The notes under the pieces are model-generated. The model saw only the letters and a list, made by a program, of their open reading frames with translations. It made no database searches and was not told the DNA's origin. This document shows, in pieces, positions 5,915 to 7,545 of a stretch of 7,545 nucleotides of DNA. The stretch lies in the NCBI GenBank assembly GCA_002427615.1, contig DIFH01000018.1:1-7545 (forward strand). Reading direction: 5' to 3'. How positions within the stretch are numbered: the first letter of the stretch is position 1; each line of letters begins with the position of its first letter. The position numbers and the translations under genes were made by a program. The stretch comes from Paludibacter sp. UBA5753. Lineage in GTDB: Bacteria > Bacteroidota > Bacteroidia > Bacteroidales > Paludibacteraceae.

Positions 5915-6628
5915 ATGCCGAATTCTTATTTCAGTTTCAAACAATTTTCGGTTTATCATCATCGTTGCGCCATGAAAGTGGGTATCGATGGCGTTTTGTT
6001 GGGAGCATGGGCGCCTGTAAAAAACACAGCCAACATCCTGGATATTGGCACAGGATGCGGATTAATTGCTTTAATGCTTGCGCAACGAACAAACGCCACC
6101 ATAACAGCAATTGATATTGAGCCGAATGCAATTATTCAGGCCAACGAAAATATTGTTAACTCGCCGTGGAAGGAGCGGATTTTAGCCGAAGAAATTTCGT
6201 TACAGGAATTTGCACGAAGGGAATCGGTAACATTTGATTTGATAGTATCAAATCCTCCCTATTTTGTCAATTCGCTGAAAACACCCGACGAAAACCGAAC
6301 CACAGCCAGACATGCCGACAGTTTAACCCACAAAGAACTAATGGTGAATGCAAAAAAACTACTTGCATCAAAAGGGAAAGTTTGTTTGATTTTGCCCGTT
6401 AACGAAGGCTTGCAATGTGTTGAATTAGGAAAAACTATCGATTTGCATTGCCACAGAATGATTTATGTACATCCTAAGCCGAATGCTGAGGCTAAAAGAT
6501 TATTGCTTGAATTTGGGCTTGCGCCCGTGGACGTAAAAGTTTCGAGGTTGGAAATTGAAACTGCCCAAAGGCATCAATACAGTGAAGAATTCACTGCGCT
6601 TGCAAAAGACTACTATTTGAAATTATAG
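5915..6628 (+). CDS. trmN6: tRNA1(Val) (adenine37-N6)-methyltransferase
   Basis: The E. coli homologue (YfiC/TrmN6) methylates N6 of adenine 37, beside the anticodon of tRNA1(Val), using S-adenosylmethionine. The 237-residue length fits. The family's N-terminal segment FKQFSVYHHRCAMKVGIDG (8-26) is present, which supports the ATG at 5915 over the internal methionine at 20. The SAM-binding loop is LDIGTGCG (42-49), the acidic end of the next strand is AIDIEP (65-70), and the catalytic NPPY is at 113-116. The downstream ARHADSLTHKEL (131-142) is also typical. This is a Rossmann-fold enzyme that NPPY alone could confuse with DNA or protein methyltransferases, but the N-terminus distinguishes it. 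It starts four bases after the Spy-like stop codon, so it is probably on the same transcript, and ends facing trxA. Confidence 0.92.
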   Translation: MPNSYFSFKQFSVYHHRCAMKVGIDGVLLGAWAPVKNTANILDIGTGCGLIALMLAQRTNATITAIDIEPNAIIQANENIVNSPWKERILAEEISLQEFARRESVTFDLIVSNPPYFVNSLKTPDENRTTARHADSLTHKELMVNAKKLLASKGKVCLILPVNEGLQCVELGKTIDLHCHRMIYVHPKPNAEAKRLLLEFGLAPVDVKVSRLEIETAQRHQYSEEFTALAKDYYLKL

Positions 6629-6637
6629 AGAAATAAA

Positions 6638-6709
6638 AAACCAAAACAGGCGCAAAAGAAAAGACCTCACTATCTTAAAGTGAGATTTCTATTGCGCCTA
6701 TTGTGGTTT
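6638..6709. terminator. Layered hairpin between convergent trmN6 and trxA, probable bidirectional terminator
   Basis: Nested inverted repeats form one long imperfect stem. The outer arms are AAACCA (6638-6643) with TGGTTT (6704-6709). The middle arms are AGGCGCAA (6648-6655) with TTGCGCCT (6692-6699), a perfect 8-bp match. Inside these, AGAAA (6657-6661) pairs with TTTCT (6686-6690) and CTCACT (6666-6671) with AGTGAG (6679-6684), around a 7-base loop. On the minus strand the stem is followed by a U-rich run, which suits termination of trxA. The plus-strand side has only a short T-run, so its effect on trmN6 is less sure. Confidence 0.65.
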
Positions 6710-6717
6710 GAAATCTA

Positions 6718-7032
6718 TTAAAGTAGCGCCTGAACTTTGGCAGCCAAAACCGATTTTTGAGTGGCTCCGATTTGTTTGTCAACTACCTGCCCGTCTTTAA
6801 AGAAAAGAATGGTCGGAATGTTGCGAATACCGTATTCGTTAGGTGTTTCCACATTTGCATCTACATCCATTTTTCCGATAACAATCTGTCCTTCATATTC
6901 TTTAGCTAATTCTTCCACGATTGGGCTAACCATTCGACAGGGTCCGCACCATTCAGCCCAAAAATCAATGACTACCGGTTTTCCGCTGTTTATAAATTCT
7001 TTGATGTTTTCATCAGTTAATTGTAATGCCAT
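6718..7032 (-). CDS. trxA: Thioredoxin
   Basis: This small cytoplasmic dithiol protein reduces disulfides in targets such as ribonucleotide reductase and peroxiredoxins, and is itself recharged by thioredoxin reductase. All hallmarks are present in 104 residues, the normal length: the active site WCGPC at 28-32 within FWAEWCGPC, a preceding DFWA strand, D57 in KMDVDAN, the cis-proline at 73 (NIPT), and the C-terminal FFKDG-x-GA region. There is no signal peptide, so it acts in the cytoplasm. The ATG at 7032-7030 is the only sensible start. It lies downstream of dnaE on the same strand, an order I know from Bacteroides-type genomes. The 228-base gap shows no full TAnnTTTG promoter. The layered hairpin beyond its stop probably ends the transcript. 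Confidence 0.97.
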   Translation of the reverse strand: MALQLTDENIKEFINSGKPVVIDFWAEWCGPCRMVSPIVEELAKEYEGQIVIGKMDVDANVETPNEYGIRNIPTILFFKDGQVVDKQIGATQKSVLAAKVQALL

Positions 7033-7260
7033 AATTTTATTTGTTTTATAATTTATAATTTAGACTTCATTTTTTCTCTTATTCAAAAAAATTCCAAAGG
7101 GTTGCCTGATTTTTGAGAATTTTGTATCTGTTGCATAAAAACTTTTTAGTGTCTTCTTTTTTCGCAGGATTACCAAGGACTTTTTGAATATGATATTAAA
7201 AACATTGAGATGCCGAAATTGTTTTCCGAAAACACAAAATATCGGTATTGATAATTTCTA
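7033..7260. other. Intergenic region between dnaE and trxA
   Basis: No gene is visible in these 228 bases. On the minus strand just after the dnaE stop there is a short hairpin (7221-7233, GTTTTC and GAAAAC arms), without a T-run. The part next to trxA is extremely AT-rich, as expected for a leader, but only partial -7 matches such as ACCCTTTG are present, so the trxA promoter is not located. Confidence 0.55.
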
Positions 7261-7545
7261 TCAGTTTTGATTTACCTGAAATTCGAGCTGTCCCGCCTCT
7301 CTTGCTTTTTTCAATTTCCGATAAACTTCAGTATTAATTTTCAACCGGTGTTGACGTGAAAAAAGTTTAACTTTGTTTGGCGATGACTCGTCTACAACAT
7401 GGATATAAACATTTACATTGCCCTTGTTTTTAAGCACTAAATCGGATATTTCAGTAGCAAATTCATCATCAATTTGTTGCAATGGAATAGTCAGCGTTAA
7501 CATTTCAATCAGTTTGTCTTTTACATCGCGGAAGAGTTCAATCTT
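7261..7545 (-). CDS. dnaE: DNA polymerase III subunit alpha, C-terminal end (start beyond window)
   Basis: The frame is open from the right edge to a TGA at 7263-7261, so the gene enters from outside; an internal ATG at 7503 is not its start. The visible 94 residues begin KIELFRDVKDKLIE and continue with LTLTIPLQQIDDEF. They end in a small beta-rich stretch (VNVYIHVVDE, KVKLFSRQHRLKIN, EVYRKLKK) that matches the C-terminal tail of Bacteroidota DnaE proteins as I remember them. DnaE is the catalytic subunit of the replicative polymerase. Its tail lies past the OB-fold and, in better-studied homologues, helps contact the clamp loader tau subunit or single-stranded DNA. Adjacent trxA supports the call. 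The catalytic domains are not in the window, so this identification rests on a short segment and gene order. Confidence 0.78.
   Translation of the reverse strand, partial: KIELFRDVKDKLIEMLTLTIPLQQIDDEFATEISDLVLKNKGNVNVYIHVVDESSPNKVKLFSRQHRLKINTEVYRKLKKAREAGQLEFQVNQN

Noticed and set aside
6761..7051. Plus-strand frame of 96 codons opposite trxA
   Set aside because: It mirrors the thioredoxin gene exactly and has no start signal or family features.
7221..7233. GTTTTC-C-GAAAAC as a dnaE terminator
   Set aside because: The stem is short and AT-rich, and no T-run follows on the minus strand.
7261..7503. A separate 80-residue protein starting at the ATG at 7503
   Set aside because: The frame continues open upstream to the window edge, and the added residues fit the DnaE C-terminal region.
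1..7545. tRNA, rRNA, CRISPR array, transposase or integrase
   Set aside because: No cloverleaf-like sequence, regularly spaced repeats or recombinase motifs were seen on either strand.

Overview
The window looks like chromosomal DNA from a member of the Bacteroidota, most likely Bacteroidales or a relative. Three things point there: thioredoxin next to the 3' end of dnaE, promoters of the TTG / TAnnTTTG type instead of E. coli -35/-10 boxes, and no clear Shine-Dalgarno sequences before the starts. Most of it is housekeeping DNA. The exception is an AT-rich restriction-modification pair at the left end.

Layout, left to right. At 1-784 (minus, cut by the window edge) lies a probable PD-(D/E)XK restriction endonuclease. 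Its start overlaps by 14 bases the end of a D12-class adenine DNA methyltransferase at 771-1961 (minus). Upstream of these on the same strand are zwf, glucose-6-phosphate dehydrogenase (2057-3574), and a CorA-family metal channel (3801-4865) whose signature tripeptide reads GTN instead of GMN. A divergent control region of about 300 bases follows (4866-5166). On the plus strand come a secreted Spy/CpxP-like protein with a long disordered basic tail (5167-5910) and, four bases later, the tRNA1(Val) A37 N6-methyltransferase trmN6 (5915-6628). A large layered hairpin (6638-6709) separates these from convergent trxA (6718-7032, minus). The right edge holds the last 94 codons of dnaE (7261-7545, minus).

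Working together: the methyltransferase would protect host DNA from the endonuclease and is translated first, with the endonuclease start embedded in its end. zwf supplies NADPH through the oxidative pentose phosphate route, but neither gnd nor pgl is beside it. Thioredoxin and the replicative polymerase are neighbours, as in related genomes. The Spy-like protein and trmN6 are probably co-transcribed, although their functions have no obvious link.

Nothing here is clearly a new kind of system. The points most worth following are the endonuclease of unknown specificity, the GTN variant of CorA, the Spy-like domain fused to a basic low-complexity tail, and several unverified control elements.
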